A DNA stretch of 64,000 nucleotides from Spirochaetota bacterium (GTDB taxonomy: Bacteria; Spirochaetota; Spirochaetia; Treponematales; Rectinemataceae): positions 1-64,000 of the forward strand of contig JAKLFE010000020.1 of assembly GCA_022711355.1 (NCBI GenBank), given 5' to 3'. Numbering within the stretch: the first letter of the stretch is position 1; each line of letters begins with the position of its first letter. This document shows, piece after piece, positions 17,506-25,707 of this stretch. The translations under genes and the position numbers were made by a program. The notes below the pieces were generated by a model. It saw only the letters and a list, made by a program, of their open reading frames with translations. It had not been told where the DNA came from and did no database searches.

Positions 17506-18276
17506 ATGGCAGGAGTACTGGATCTCTTCAGGCTCGACGGAAAAGTCGCGATCGTCACCGGTTCCGAGCGGGGCCTGGGCCAGGCCTACGCGATCGCCCT
17601 GGCCCAGGCGGGCGCCGATATCCTCGGGGTCACCTACGCCGACGAGGCAGACGAGACGGCGGCCGCGGTCAAGAAGGCCGGCAGGCGCTACGCCCACCTC
17701 AAGGCCAACCTCATGAGCCTCGAGCCCATACCCGGCATCGTCGAGAAGGCCCTCAAGGAGTTCGGCCATATCGACATCCTGGTTAACAACGCCGGCATGA
17801 TCACGCGCCGCCCCAGCATCGACTTCACCGAGAAGGACTGGGACGACGTCATGGACCTCAACCTGAAGACGGTCTTCTTCCTCTCGCAGGCCGTCGCCCG
17901 GCAGTTCATGAAGCAGGGCAAGGGCGGCAAGATCATCAACATCGCCTCCATGCTCTCCTACCAGGGCGGCATCATCGTCCCCTCCTATACGGCCTCGAAG
18001 AGCGGCATACGGGGCATCACGATGACCTTGGCCAACGAGTGGGCCAAGCAGGGCATCAACGTCAACGCGGTCGCGCCGGGCTACGTCGAGACGATGAACA
18101 CCGCCCCCATCCGCGCCGACGAGGAGCGCCGCGATTCCATCACCGCCCGCATCCCCGCGGGCCGCTGGGCCCTGCCCGAGGACGTCGCCCCGACGGTGGT
18201 CTTCCTGGCCTCCGCGGCGGCCGACTACCTCCACGGCACCGTGGTGGCCGTCGACGGAGGCTGGCTCGGCCGCTGA
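17506..18276 (+). CDS. kduD: 2-deoxy-D-gluconate 3-dehydrogenase / 2-keto-3-deoxygluconate oxidoreductase (SDR)
   Basis: A 256-residue short-chain dehydrogenase that reduces 2,5-diketo-3-deoxygluconate to 2-keto-3-deoxygluconate with NAD(P)H. SDR landmarks are the nucleotide-binding TGSERGLGQAYA near residue 20, NNAG at about 90, the catalytic Ser (IASMLSYQGG), and Tyr/Lys in SYTASKSG. The end VDGGWLGR is typical of KduD. The start ATG at 17506 has a clear GGAGGA site; upstream in-frame codons fall within the repeat and were rejected. Together with kduI it completes the unsaturated-uronate branch leading to KDG. The KDG kinase and aldolase are not in the window. Confidence 0.95.
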   Translation: MAGVLDLFRLDGKVAIVTGSERGLGQAYAIALAQAGADILGVTYADEADETAAAVKKAGRRYAHLKANLMSLEPIPGIVEKALKEFGHIDILVNNAGMITRRPSIDFTEKDWDDVMDLNLKTVFFLSQAVARQFMKQGKGGKIINIASMLSYQGGIIVPSYTASKSGIRGITMTLANEWAKQGINVNAVAPGYVETMNTAPIRADEERRDSITARIPAGRWALPEDVAPTVVFLASAAADYLHGTVVAVDGGWLGR

Positions 18277-18295
18277 TCCCCCCGGCGCGCGGCCA

Positions 18296-18324
18296 TTGCG
18301 CCCTCCCGCGGCATATCCCATACT
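18296..18324 (+). promoter_or_regulatory. Putative promoter of the iron alcohol dehydrogenase gene
   Basis: TTGCGC (18296-18301), 17 bases, CATACT (18319-18324). The start codon is about 50 bases further on and has a GGAGG site, so this is an ordinary leadered transcript, unlike kduI. Confidence 0.4.
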
Positions 18325-18376
18325 TGGCTGAAACGCCGGTCCGAGCCGGATCAGATCGCGGCCATGGAGGGACGGT

Positions 18377-19528
18377 ATGCCGGGAACCTACTACATGCCG
18401 GGCGTCAATCTCATCCATCGGGGGGCCCTCAAGGACGTGGGTACCTGGGCCGCGCGCCTAGGCGGCACGAAGGGGCTCATCGTCGCCTCCCTGGGCAGCT
18501 ATGGCGAGAGCCAAGCTCGGCTCCTCGTCGAGGTCCTGGCGAGGAGCGGCATCGGCTCCGCGGTCTTCGCCGGGGCGGGCCCTAATCCGACCGACGCCAT
18601 GGTGGCGCGCGGCGCCGCCGAGTACCGGGATCGAGGCTGCGATTTCCTCCTCGCCATCGGCGGCGGCAGCGCCATGGACTGCGCCAAGGGGATCGGCCTC
18701 GTCGTCAGCAACGGCGGCGCCGTGGCCGATTACGCCGGGACCGACAGGGCCACGAAAGAGCTCCCTCCCTTCATCGCCGTCAACACGACCGCGGGCACGG
18801 GGAGCGAGGTCACATCGGTGGCAGTCATCACGGACGGCGCCACCCACCGCAAGATGATGATCGTCGACTGGCGGCTCACCGCGGACGTCTCGGTCAACGA
18901 TCCCGAGCTGATGCTGAGCATGCCCCCCGAGCTCACCGCCTACACCGGGATGGACGCCCTCTCCCACGCCATCGAGGCCTACCTCGCGACCAACGCGACC
19001 GCCCTCAGCGACTCCCTGGCCTACGAGTCGATCGTCCTCGCCTTCGCGTGGCTCCCGGCCGCCTTCTCCGACGGCAGGAACGTCCCCGCCCGCGAGGGCA
19101 TGTGCAACGCGGCCTTCCTCGCCGGCCTCGCCTTCAACAACTCGGGCCTGGGCTACGTCCACGCCCTCTCCCATCCCCTCACCGGCAAATACGGGCTTCC
19201 CCACGGTCTGCTCAACGCCCTCCTCCTTCCCGCCGTCATGCGGTGGAACGCCACGCGGACCGCGCCGAGGATGGCGAGGATAGCCGTGGCCATGGGGGTC
19301 GGCCATCCCTGGCGCAGCGATCGGGAGAACGCCGAGAAGGCGATAGCCGGGGTCGAGGACCTCAATCGCCGCCTCAGGCTGCCTCCGGGCCTGGCCGCCC
19401 TCGGGGTCAAGGAGGCCGATCTCCCGGAGCTGGCCCGAGCCGCCCTCGAGGAGAGCGTCGCCGCGACCAATCCGCGGCAGGCGGCCTCCGCGGAGCAGCT
19501 GCTGAACCTCTACCTCGAGGCGATGTAG
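18377..19528 (+). CDS. Iron-containing (group III) alcohol dehydrogenase
   Basis: A 383-residue NAD(P)-dependent dehydrogenase. It has the family's coenzyme loop IGGGSAMDCAKG (about 95-106), TTAGTGSEVT and the metal ligands in GMDALSHAIEAYL (Asp, His) and GYVHALSHPLTGKYGLPHG (two His). The substrate cannot be read from sequence; nearby pectin genes make a sugar-derived aldehyde or ketone plausible, for example lactaldehyde from rhamnose or reduction of a uronate product. The start has GGAGG 6 bases upstream. It is separated from kduD by 100 bases with its own promoter-like sequence, and from the AraC-type gene by 68 bases. Confidence 0.92.
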   Translation: MPGTYYMPGVNLIHRGALKDVGTWAARLGGTKGLIVASLGSYGESQARLLVEVLARSGIGSAVFAGAGPNPTDAMVARGAAEYRDRGCDFLLAIGGGSAMDCAKGIGLVVSNGGAVADYAGTDRATKELPPFIAVNTTAGTGSEVTSVAVITDGATHRKMMIVDWRLTADVSVNDPELMLSMPPELTAYTGMDALSHAIEAYLATNATALSDSLAYESIVLAFAWLPAAFSDGRNVPAREGMCNAAFLAGLAFNNSGLGYVHALSHPLTGKYGLPHGLLNALLLPAVMRWNATRTAPRMARIAVAMGVGHPWRSDRENAEKAIAGVEDLNRRLRLPPGLAALGVKEADLPELARAALEESVAATNPRQAASAEQLLNLYLEAM

Positions 19529-19559
19529 CCGCCGGGCCGCGATCCGAGGCCATCCCGAA

Positions 19560-19589
19560 TGGACGAGCCGGGCGGCCGGCGGCTATACT
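19560..19589 (+). promoter_or_regulatory. Putative promoter of the AraC-type regulator
   Basis: TGGACG (19560-19565), 18 bases, TATACT (19584-19589), followed after CCTCCCG by the ATG. The short distance predicts a leaderless transcript. Confidence 0.4.
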
Positions 19590-19596
19590 CCTCCCG

Positions 19597-22008
19597 ATGC
19601 CCATCGCCCTCCACCGCCGACCCCGCCCCCGCGCCGCGGGGGGGGAGCGGCCCCGCGCCAGGATCCAGGACCGGGCCTCCCGGGCCAAGGCGAGGCTGCA
19701 CTCGGTCCTATTCCGGCTCCTCGTCTCCTACGTCGCCCTCATCCTCCTCGTGGCCCTGAGCGTCACCGGCGTCTCCTATCTCTATTTCCAGGGCCGGTAC
19801 AACGCCGAGCTCGAGAATTTCCACTCCCTCTACCTCAAGAACATCGAGAAGGAGCTGCAGCGGCGCCTGGCCGACAGCGCCCTCGGCGTCTACCTCGAGA
19901 TCGAGAGCCTCCTGAGCTCGGGCGAGGGACCCCTCTTCGGCCCCGAGGACGGCCTCGACCGCCGCTCCGGCCGGGTCTACAGCACCTACCTCTTCCTCGG
20001 GAACCTCGCCGCGCGAAACTACGGCGTCATCGAGGCGATCCACCTTTACTACGTCAAGAGCGGCATCGTCGTCTCCTCGACCGGCTCCAGCGTCGAGGGA
20101 GGCAACGCCATCACGGGCCTCGGGCGGAGCTGGCACGGCTCCCTGGCCGGGCGCGGGACCGCGAGCGCCTGGGAGCCCTGGGAAAGGCCGGCCTATTACG
20201 GGATCCCGGCCCTCCAGCTCTACCGCAACCTTCGCTGCTACCCCATCCTCGCCTCGCCCCAGGACAGCACGGTCGTCGTCGCGATCGACTTCCGGGCCGA
20301 CCTCGTCCGCGAGATCATGGACCGCCTCCTGCCCGAGGAATCCGGGGCGACCGCCCTGATGAGCCTCGACTCCCCCTCCTCCATCGAGGGCCGGGGCTCG
20401 GCGGCCTGGGAGGGGCCGGCCCAGGCCGCGGCCCGCGGCCTGATCGCCGAGGGCAGGCAGGGAGTGGCGAGCCGCCGGCTCGACACGGGCTCGGGCTCGG
20501 CCCTCCTCACCGTCCTGCCCTTCGCGGACACGGGCTGGTACCTGGCCAACCTCGCCCCCTACTCCAAGCTCTACCAGCGCGGCGCCGATATACGCCTCGT
20601 CCTGGCCCTCATCTGCCTGGCCGCCGTCGCCCTGGGCCTCGCCCTCTCCGCCTTCCTCTCCTCGCGGCTCTACAATCCCCTGGGCCGCCTCCTCAAGCGC
20701 TTCCGCGCCCTCTTCGGCCTGCCCGAGGCCGAGCCCGCCGAGCCGCGCGACGAGTACGAGGTCTTGGGCTCGGCCCTCGACGGCATCTCCACCCGGATGG
20801 GGGAGCTGGAGGCGGCCATCGAGGCCCACAGGCCGGCGATCAAGAACGAGCTCACGGCCCGCCTCCTCGAGGGCGAGCCGGTGGAGGCGGAGGAGCTCCA
20901 GGATTCCCTGGCCCTCCTGGGCCTGCCGCCCCTGCCCGGGCGGCTCGGGACCGCCCTCCTCCTCCTCCCGGTCGACCGCTCCGCCGACGCCGGGCGGGGA
21001 GCCGGCTCCGGCGGCCTGCTCAAGCACCGCCTGGCGGCCGAGATCGAGTCCTCCTTCCCCGGGGCCGTCCTGACGGCCGCCCTGCCGGGCCGGCAGGTCG
21101 GCCTGGTCCTCGCGGCGACCGAGGAGGAAGGCTACGCCGGCAGCCTGGCCTCCCTCGCCGAGCTGGCCCGGTCGATGGGCGGGCCGGGGGCGGTCCTGGC
21201 GGCCGGCCCGAGGGTCGGCTCGCCCGCCGAGCTGGCGGCCTCCTTCGCGTCGGCGCGGGACCTGGCCGAGTACCACTTCCTCTTCCCCGAGCTCGCGGTC
21301 ATCGACGAGAAGCCGGGCAGCCGGGCCCGCGCGGAGCGGGTCCCCGCAGCCGATCCCGCCTTCCTCCAGGCCCTCGCCTCCAGCCTCGCCAACCGGGACC
21401 TGCCCGCCTTCAGCGCCCAGCTCAGGCGCTACCGCCAGTCCGCCCGCTCCGGGGACCGCGACCCGAGGAGCTGCAGGGCCGAGCTCGAGCAGGTCAACCT
21501 GCGCATCGTCGCCGCCGCGCGGGAGCTCGCCCTCGAGACGGACCCTTCCTTCGAGGCCGACCTCCGGGGCCTCCTCGCCGAGGCGGAGACCCTGGACTCC
21601 TACCTCGAGGAGCTCGCGACCGTGGCCGGCGACCTCTGCGCCAGCGACCGCAGCCCGCGGGAGCAGCGCAACTCACTCCTCGTCTCGCGGATCAAGGCCT
21701 ACGTCAAGGACCGCCTCGCCGAGGAGCTCTCCCTCGACCGGGTCAGCGAGGCCATGGCCCTCAGCCCCGGCTACCTCTGCACGGTCTTCAAGGAGGCGAG
21801 CGGCGCGAGCTTCCTCTCCTACGTCAAGGAGCTCAGGCTCGAGGAGGCGGCCCGCCTCCTCGAGGAAGGCCGCGAGTCCGTCCAGGAGGTCGGCCGCCGG
21901 GTCGGCTTCGGCGCCTCGGCCTACTTCATCCGCGTATTCAAGAGCCGCTACGGCCAGACCCCCCTGGAATATCGGCGCAGCCGATCGGGCGAGATGAATT
22001 CCGCCTAA
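19597..22008 (+). CDS. Membrane-bound AraC-family regulator with extracytoplasmic sensor
   Basis: An 803-residue one-protein sensor-regulator resembling Bacillus YesS/YtdP. A basic start precedes helix 1 (about 37-63); a roughly 270-residue extracytoplasmic double-Cache-like domain follows; helix 2 is at about 335-357; a HAMP-like linker and a central cytoplasmic domain lead to the AraC helix-turn-helix pair at about 694-797 (LSLDRVSEAMALSPGYLCTVFKEASG and ESVQEVGRRVGFGASAYFIRVFKSRYG). Such proteins sense an extracellular oligosaccharide, often through the solute-binding protein, and activate the adjacent importer. Start chosen at ATG 19597, giving a short basic N-terminus before the helix and a -10 7 bases upstream. 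It directly precedes the LplBC-type importer, its likely target. Confidence 0.9.
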   Translation: MPIALHRRPRPRAAGGERPRARIQDRASRAKARLHSVLFRLLVSYVALILLVALSVTGVSYLYFQGRYNAELENFHSLYLKNIEKELQRRLADSALGVYLEIESLLSSGEGPLFGPEDGLDRRSGRVYSTYLFLGNLAARNYGVIEAIHLYYVKSGIVVSSTGSSVEGGNAITGLGRSWHGSLAGRGTASAWEPWERPAYYGIPALQLYRNLRCYPILASPQDSTVVVAIDFRADLVREIMDRLLPEESGATALMSLDSPSSIEGRGSAAWEGPAQAAARGLIAEGRQGVASRRLDTGSGSALLTVLPFADTGWYLANLAPYSKLYQRGADIRLVLALICLAAVALGLALSAFLSSRLYNPLGRLLKRFRALFGLPEAEPAEPRDEYEVLGSALDGISTRMGELEAAIEAHRPAIKNELTARLLEGEPVEAEELQDSLALLGLPPLPGRLGTALLLLPVDRSADAGRGAGSGGLLKHRLAAEIESSFPGAVLTAALPGRQVGLVLAATEEEGYAGSLASLAELARSMGGPGAVLAAGPRVGSPAELAASFASARDLAEYHFLFPELAVIDEKPGSRARAERVPAADPAFLQALASSLANRDLPAFSAQLRRYRQSARSGDRDPRSCRAELEQVNLRIVAAARELALETDPSFEADLRGLLAEAETLDSYLEELATVAGDLCASDRSPREQRNSLLVSRIKAYVKDRLAEELSLDRVSEAMALSPGYLCTVFKEASGASFLSYVKELRLEEAARLLEEGRESVQEVGRRVGFGASAYFIRVFKSRYGQTPLEYRRSRSGEMNSA

Positions 22009-22080
22009 ACCGGGGGATTTGTCCAATAATCGGAGTATTTTCTTATTGCGGGTTTCGGGAAACGATCCAAATGATGAGCC
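22009..22080 (+). promoter_or_regulatory. AT-rich control region before the oligosaccharide importer
   Basis: This 72-base gap is far less GC-rich than its surroundings. It holds TTGTCC (22019-22024) with weak -10 candidates around 22041-22047 and a GTTTC-GG-GAAAC inverted repeat at about 22052-22063 that could be a regulator site. No ribosome site is seen before the ATG at 22081. A promoter here is likely, but the exact boxes are uncertain. Confidence 0.35.
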
Positions 22081-23049
22081 ATGGATCACGCGACGGCAAG
22101 CGCCGAGGCCCTGGCGGGACTCTCGCGCGGGGCGCCCTCACGCGGGCGCCTCCTCCGGCGCCGCGCCTGGGATAGCCGCTACCTCTTCGTCCTCTTCCTC
22201 CCGGGCATGCTCTACTTCCTCGTCTTCCGCTACGTGCCGATCTACGGCCTCGCCATCGCCTTCAAGGACTACAACTTCTTCGACGGCATCATGGGCAGCC
22301 CCTGGGTCGGCCTCGCCGTCTTCAAGGAGGTCTTCGCCAGCAAGGGCTTCTGGGAGGTCTTCCGCAACACCCTCGGCATCTCGATCCTGCAGTTCGCCTT
22401 CGGCTTCCCCGCGCCCATCGTCTTCGCCCTCCTCCTGAACGAGGTCGTCAAGATCCGGGCCAAGAAGGTCTTCCAGACCATCAGCTACCTGCCGCACTTC
22501 GTGTCCTGGGTGATCCTCGCGGGACTCTTCACCCAGTTCCTCTCGCCCTCGACCGGGCCGATCAACGTCCTGATCAAGGCCCTCGGGGGCAAGCCCGTCT
22601 ACTTCATGGCCGACACGAAGTGGTTCGTGCCCGTCCTCGTGGCGACCGAGGTCTGGAAATCCATAGGCTGGGGCTCGATCATCTACCTCGCCGCCATCAG
22701 CTCCATCGACACGGAGATGTACGAGGCGGCCGAGATCGACGGCGCCGGCCGCTGGGCCCGCATGCGCTACCTCACCCTGCCCTCCCTCGCGCCCACGATC
22801 ACGGTCATGCTCATCCTCGCGATCGGCAAGCTCGTCAACGACAACTTTGACCAGATCTTCAACATGTACAATCCGTCGGTCTACAAGGTGGCCGACGTCA
22901 TATCTACCTACGTCTACCGCAAGGGCCTCGAGGACATGGAGTACGCCTACGCCACGGCCGTGGGCCTGTTCAAGAACCTCATCGCCTTCGCCATGGTGCT
23001 CGGCGCCAACAAGCTGGCCAAGCGCATCAACGGCAACGGGATCTGGTGA
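22081..23049 (+). CDS. lplB: ABC sugar importer permease, LplB type
   Basis: A 322-residue inner-membrane permease with six hydrophobic segments. The ATPase-docking EAA loop is YEAAEIDGAGRWARMRYLTLP near residue 220. The opening LFVLFLPGMLYFLVFRYVPIYG, FKDYNFFDGI and the end TANKLAKRINGNGIW-like tail match the LplB/YteP group, which import oligosaccharides such as unsaturated rhamnogalacturonan with YtcQ-type binding proteins. No ATPase gene is next to it, as usual for this group, so a shared MsmX-type ATPase encoded elsewhere is expected. It pairs with the next gene after 10 bases. Confidence 0.95.
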   Translation: MDHATASAEALAGLSRGAPSRGRLLRRRAWDSRYLFVLFLPGMLYFLVFRYVPIYGLAIAFKDYNFFDGIMGSPWVGLAVFKEVFASKGFWEVFRNTLGISILQFAFGFPAPIVFALLLNEVVKIRAKKVFQTISYLPHFVSWVILAGLFTQFLSPSTGPINVLIKALGGKPVYFMADTKWFVPVLVATEVWKSIGWGSIIYLAAISSIDTEMYEAAEIDGAGRWARMRYLTLPSLAPTITVMLILAIGKLVNDNFDQIFNMYNPSVYKVADVISTYVYRKGLEDMEYAYATAVGLFKNLIAFAMVLGANKLAKRINGNGIW

Positions 23050-23059
23050 GGAGGGAGCG

Positions 23060-23950
23060 ATGCCGAGCGCGGCGATCAGGCGATCCGGCGGGGACCGGGC
23101 CTTCGATGCCTTCAACTACCTCGTCATGATCCTCCTGAGCCTGACGACCCTCTACCCCTTCTTCTTCCTCATCTCCTCCTCCCTCTCAGCCCTCGACGTG
23201 ACCTTGGGCAGCTTCTCCCTCCTGCCGCGGCAGTTCACCCTCGAGAACTACGCGAAGGTGCTCAGGAACCCCGCGATCGGCGCGGGCTACGTGAACACGA
23301 TCCTCAGGACGGTCATCGGGACCTCCCTCTCCCTCCTGGCCACCTTCTGCCTGGCCTGGCCCCTCTCCAAGCGCTCCTTCCCCCTTCGGAACCTGTGGAC
23401 CGGCCTCATTGTCTTCACCATGTTCTTCTCGGGGGGCATGATCCCGACCTACCTCCTCGTCCGGCAGCTGGGCCTGATCGACACGATCTGGGCCCTGGTC
23501 CTCCCCGAGCTCGTCACCGCCTACAACTTCGTCATCGTCCGCAACTACATGCAGACGATACCCGGCAGCATGGAGGAGTCGGCGAAGATGGACGGGGCCA
23601 ACGACATCACCATCCTCTTCCGGGTCATCCTCCCGGTCTGCAAGCCCATCATCGCGACCATCTCCCTCTGGGTCGCGGTCTGGCACTGGAACGCCTGGTT
23701 CGACTCGATGATCTACATGACGAAGGCCTCGGGCCAGGTGGTCCAGCTGGTGATGCGGCGCATCGTCCTCGAGGGCTCCGACCAGATGACCCAGATGATG
23801 GCCGAGATGCAGCGCCAAGGCCTGGTGATAGCCCCCGAGGGCCTCAAGGCCGCCACGATCATGGTCACCACCCTGCCCATCCTCTGCATCTATCCCTTCG
23901 TCCAGAAGTATTTCGTCAAGGGCGTCATGATGGGCTCCCTCAAAGGCTGA
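23060..23950 (+). CDS. lplC: ABC sugar importer permease, LplC/YtcP type
   Basis: A 296-residue partner permease. FNYLVMILLSLTTLYPFFFLI opens the protein, the EAA-like loop is MEESAKMDGANDITILFRVILP, and it closes with YPFVQKYFVKGVMMGSLKG, a signature of the YtcP/LplC family. The ATG at 23060 has a strong GAGGAGGGA site and follows the first permease after 10 bases. It forms a heterodimeric channel with the preceding protein. Confidence 0.95.
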   Translation: MPSAAIRRSGGDRAFDAFNYLVMILLSLTTLYPFFFLISSSLSALDVTLGSFSLLPRQFTLENYAKVLRNPAIGAGYVNTILRTVIGTSLSLLATFCLAWPLSKRSFPLRNLWTGLIVFTMFFSGGMIPTYLLVRQLGLIDTIWALVLPELVTAYNFVIVRNYMQTIPGSMEESAKMDGANDITILFRVILPVCKPIIATISLWVAVWHWNAWFDSMIYMTKASGQVVQLVMRRIVLEGSDQMTQMMAEMQRQGLVIAPEGLKAATIMVTTLPILCIYPFVQKYFVKGVMMGSLKG

Positions 23951-24020
23951 GGGAGCCCCGGGCTTCGCGAGTCGCGGGTCCCGAGCCTCGAAGGGCGGGC
24001 CCGAGTCCATAGGAGGTACG

Positions 24021-25601
24021 ATGAGAGCTACAGCGCGAAAAGCGGCCTGGATCGCGGCGATCCTCGCCTGCGCGGCCGGGGCCGCCTTCGGCCAGGCCAA
24101 GATGCAGATCACCTTGGCCAACTACCAGATCGAGCCGACCGACCCGAACGGCGAGTCGCTGGTCACCTACGGGGCCAAATTCGGCGTCCAGTTCGTCCCG
24201 GTCAACATCGACAACAACAAGTACCACGAGATCCTCAACCTCAAGCTGGCGGCGGGCGAGATCCCCGACTTCTTCTACCTGAAGGAGGCGGACAAGCTCG
24301 GCAACTACGTGAAGCAGGGAGTCTGCGCCAGGATCCCGATGGACCTGCTGCAGAAGCACGCCCCCAACATGCTCAAGGTCCTCGCCGAGAACGCCCCCGG
24401 CTACCTCGACATGGGCAAGGTCAAGGGCGCCCTCTACGGCATCCCTGCCGTCAACGCGACCAACGCCTTCCACAGCCCCCTGGTCTACCGCACCGACTGG
24501 ATGAAGAAGGTCGGCGTGTCGAAGTTGCCGACCACGCTGGCCGAGTTCGAGTCGCTGATGTACAAATTCGCGAAGAACGACCCCGACGGCAACGGCAAGA
24601 ACGACACCTACGGCCTGTCCCAGGACGGGCTCAACGCCGTCTTCGGCTCCTTCGGCCTGGTGCCCTTCGACCACAACTCCAAGGGCGCCGCGGGCACCGA
24701 CTACTGGGTCCTCAAGGACGGCAAGGTGATCAACGCCTCCATCCACCCCGACGTCAAGCGGGCCCTCGAGCTCATGGCCAAGTGGTACAAGGACGGGGTC
24801 ATCGATCCGGAGTTCATCACCGGCGAGAACCAGGGCGGCTACTGGGCCCTCTCCCACGCCTTTATCAAGGGCCGCATCGGCTTCTCCACCCGCGCCAACT
24901 TCTACCACTGGGCCATGCCCGGCGTCTACGACGACATCGACGCGAGCGGGAAGCGGATCCCCTGCCAGCCGGGGGCCATCGGCAAGGAGATCGTGGCCGC
25001 CGATCCCACGATGACGATCGGCTTCGGGCAGCCCCTCAAGGGGCCGACCGGCAAGCAGGGCATCAAGAAGTACAACATGCTGATGAACTTCTACTGCTTC
25101 GGCAAGCAGATCGAGAAGGACCCCGCGAAGATGGCGAAGATACTCGCCTTCATGGAGGAGAACGCCGACCCCGACTTCGTCGTGCGCAACACGATCAAGA
25201 ACGGGGCCAAGGACAAGTACTGGGAGCTCCTGGACGCCCCCACCGAGACCTACCGCTTCATCCCGCCCTACGACAAGGACACCGGCTACGTCAGCCGCAT
25301 CGGCGCCACCCTCCTGCGCGCCGAGCTGCCCTTCCCGCTCAAGGCCCCCCGCGAGCAGTGGGCCTACAGCCTCTCCTATAATAAGCTCGGCATCGACAAC
25401 CTGATCCAGGTCGGCCTCCCCGTGGCGACCAAGTACAAGGTCGACCTCATGAAGCTGCGGGACGAGACCTACATCTCGATCATCACGGGCGCGAAGCCGC
25501 TCTCCTACTTCGACGAGTACGTGAAGGCCTACCTCGCCGCGGGCGGCCAGGCGGCCCAGGAGGACGCCAACGCCTACTACGAGGAGATGACCTCGAAGTG
25601 A
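24021..25601 (+). CDS. Extracellular solute-binding protein of the LplABC-type importer
   Basis: A 526-residue exported binding protein. The N-terminus has a signal sequence (about 1-24) with either a type I site after AAFG or a lipobox-like ILAC at C17. The mature part has the family-1 fold and an EF-hand-like calcium loop, NDPDGNGKNDTYG at about 190, frequent in LplA/YtcQ proteins. It should capture oligosaccharides, most likely unsaturated galacturonate or rhamnogalacturonan fragments given the neighbours, and deliver them to the two permeases. A strong AGGAGGT site precedes the ATG. A hairpin terminator or attenuator follows the gene. Confidence 0.95.
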   Translation: MRATARKAAWIAAILACAAGAAFGQAKMQITLANYQIEPTDPNGESLVTYGAKFGVQFVPVNIDNNKYHEILNLKLAAGEIPDFFYLKEADKLGNYVKQGVCARIPMDLLQKHAPNMLKVLAENAPGYLDMGKVKGALYGIPAVNATNAFHSPLVYRTDWMKKVGVSKLPTTLAEFESLMYKFAKNDPDGNGKNDTYGLSQDGLNAVFGSFGLVPFDHNSKGAAGTDYWVLKDGKVINASIHPDVKRALELMAKWYKDGVIDPEFITGENQGGYWALSHAFIKGRIGFSTRANFYHWAMPGVYDDIDASGKRIPCQPGAIGKEIVAADPTMTIGFGQPLKGPTGKQGIKKYNMLMNFYCFGKQIEKDPAKMAKILAFMEENADPDFVVRNTIKNGAKDKYWELLDAPTETYRFIPPYDKDTGYVSRIGATLLRAELPFPLKAPREQWAYSLSYNKLGIDNLIQVGLPVATKYKVDLMKLRDETYISIITGAKPLSYFDEYVKAYLAAGGQAAQEDANAYYEEMTSK

Positions 25602-25628
25602 GTCCATCAGGCGTCGCGCGGCGCGGCG

Positions 25629-25668
25629 CCGGCCCGGGGACGGCGAGGAGCCGGCCCCGGGCCATTTT
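25629..25668 (+). terminator. Hairpin after the solute-binding gene
   Basis: GGCCCGGGG (25629-25637) pairs with CCCCGGGCC (25653-25661), a 9-base perfect stem followed by ATTTTCG. It lies 28 bases after the binding-protein stop and before the lyase-like gene, so it probably reduces transcription of the downstream enzymes or protects the upstream message. Confidence 0.55.
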
Positions 25669-25707
25669 CGCGAGAGGCGGCGGGCGAGGTCCGAAAGGGA
25701 GGCAGGC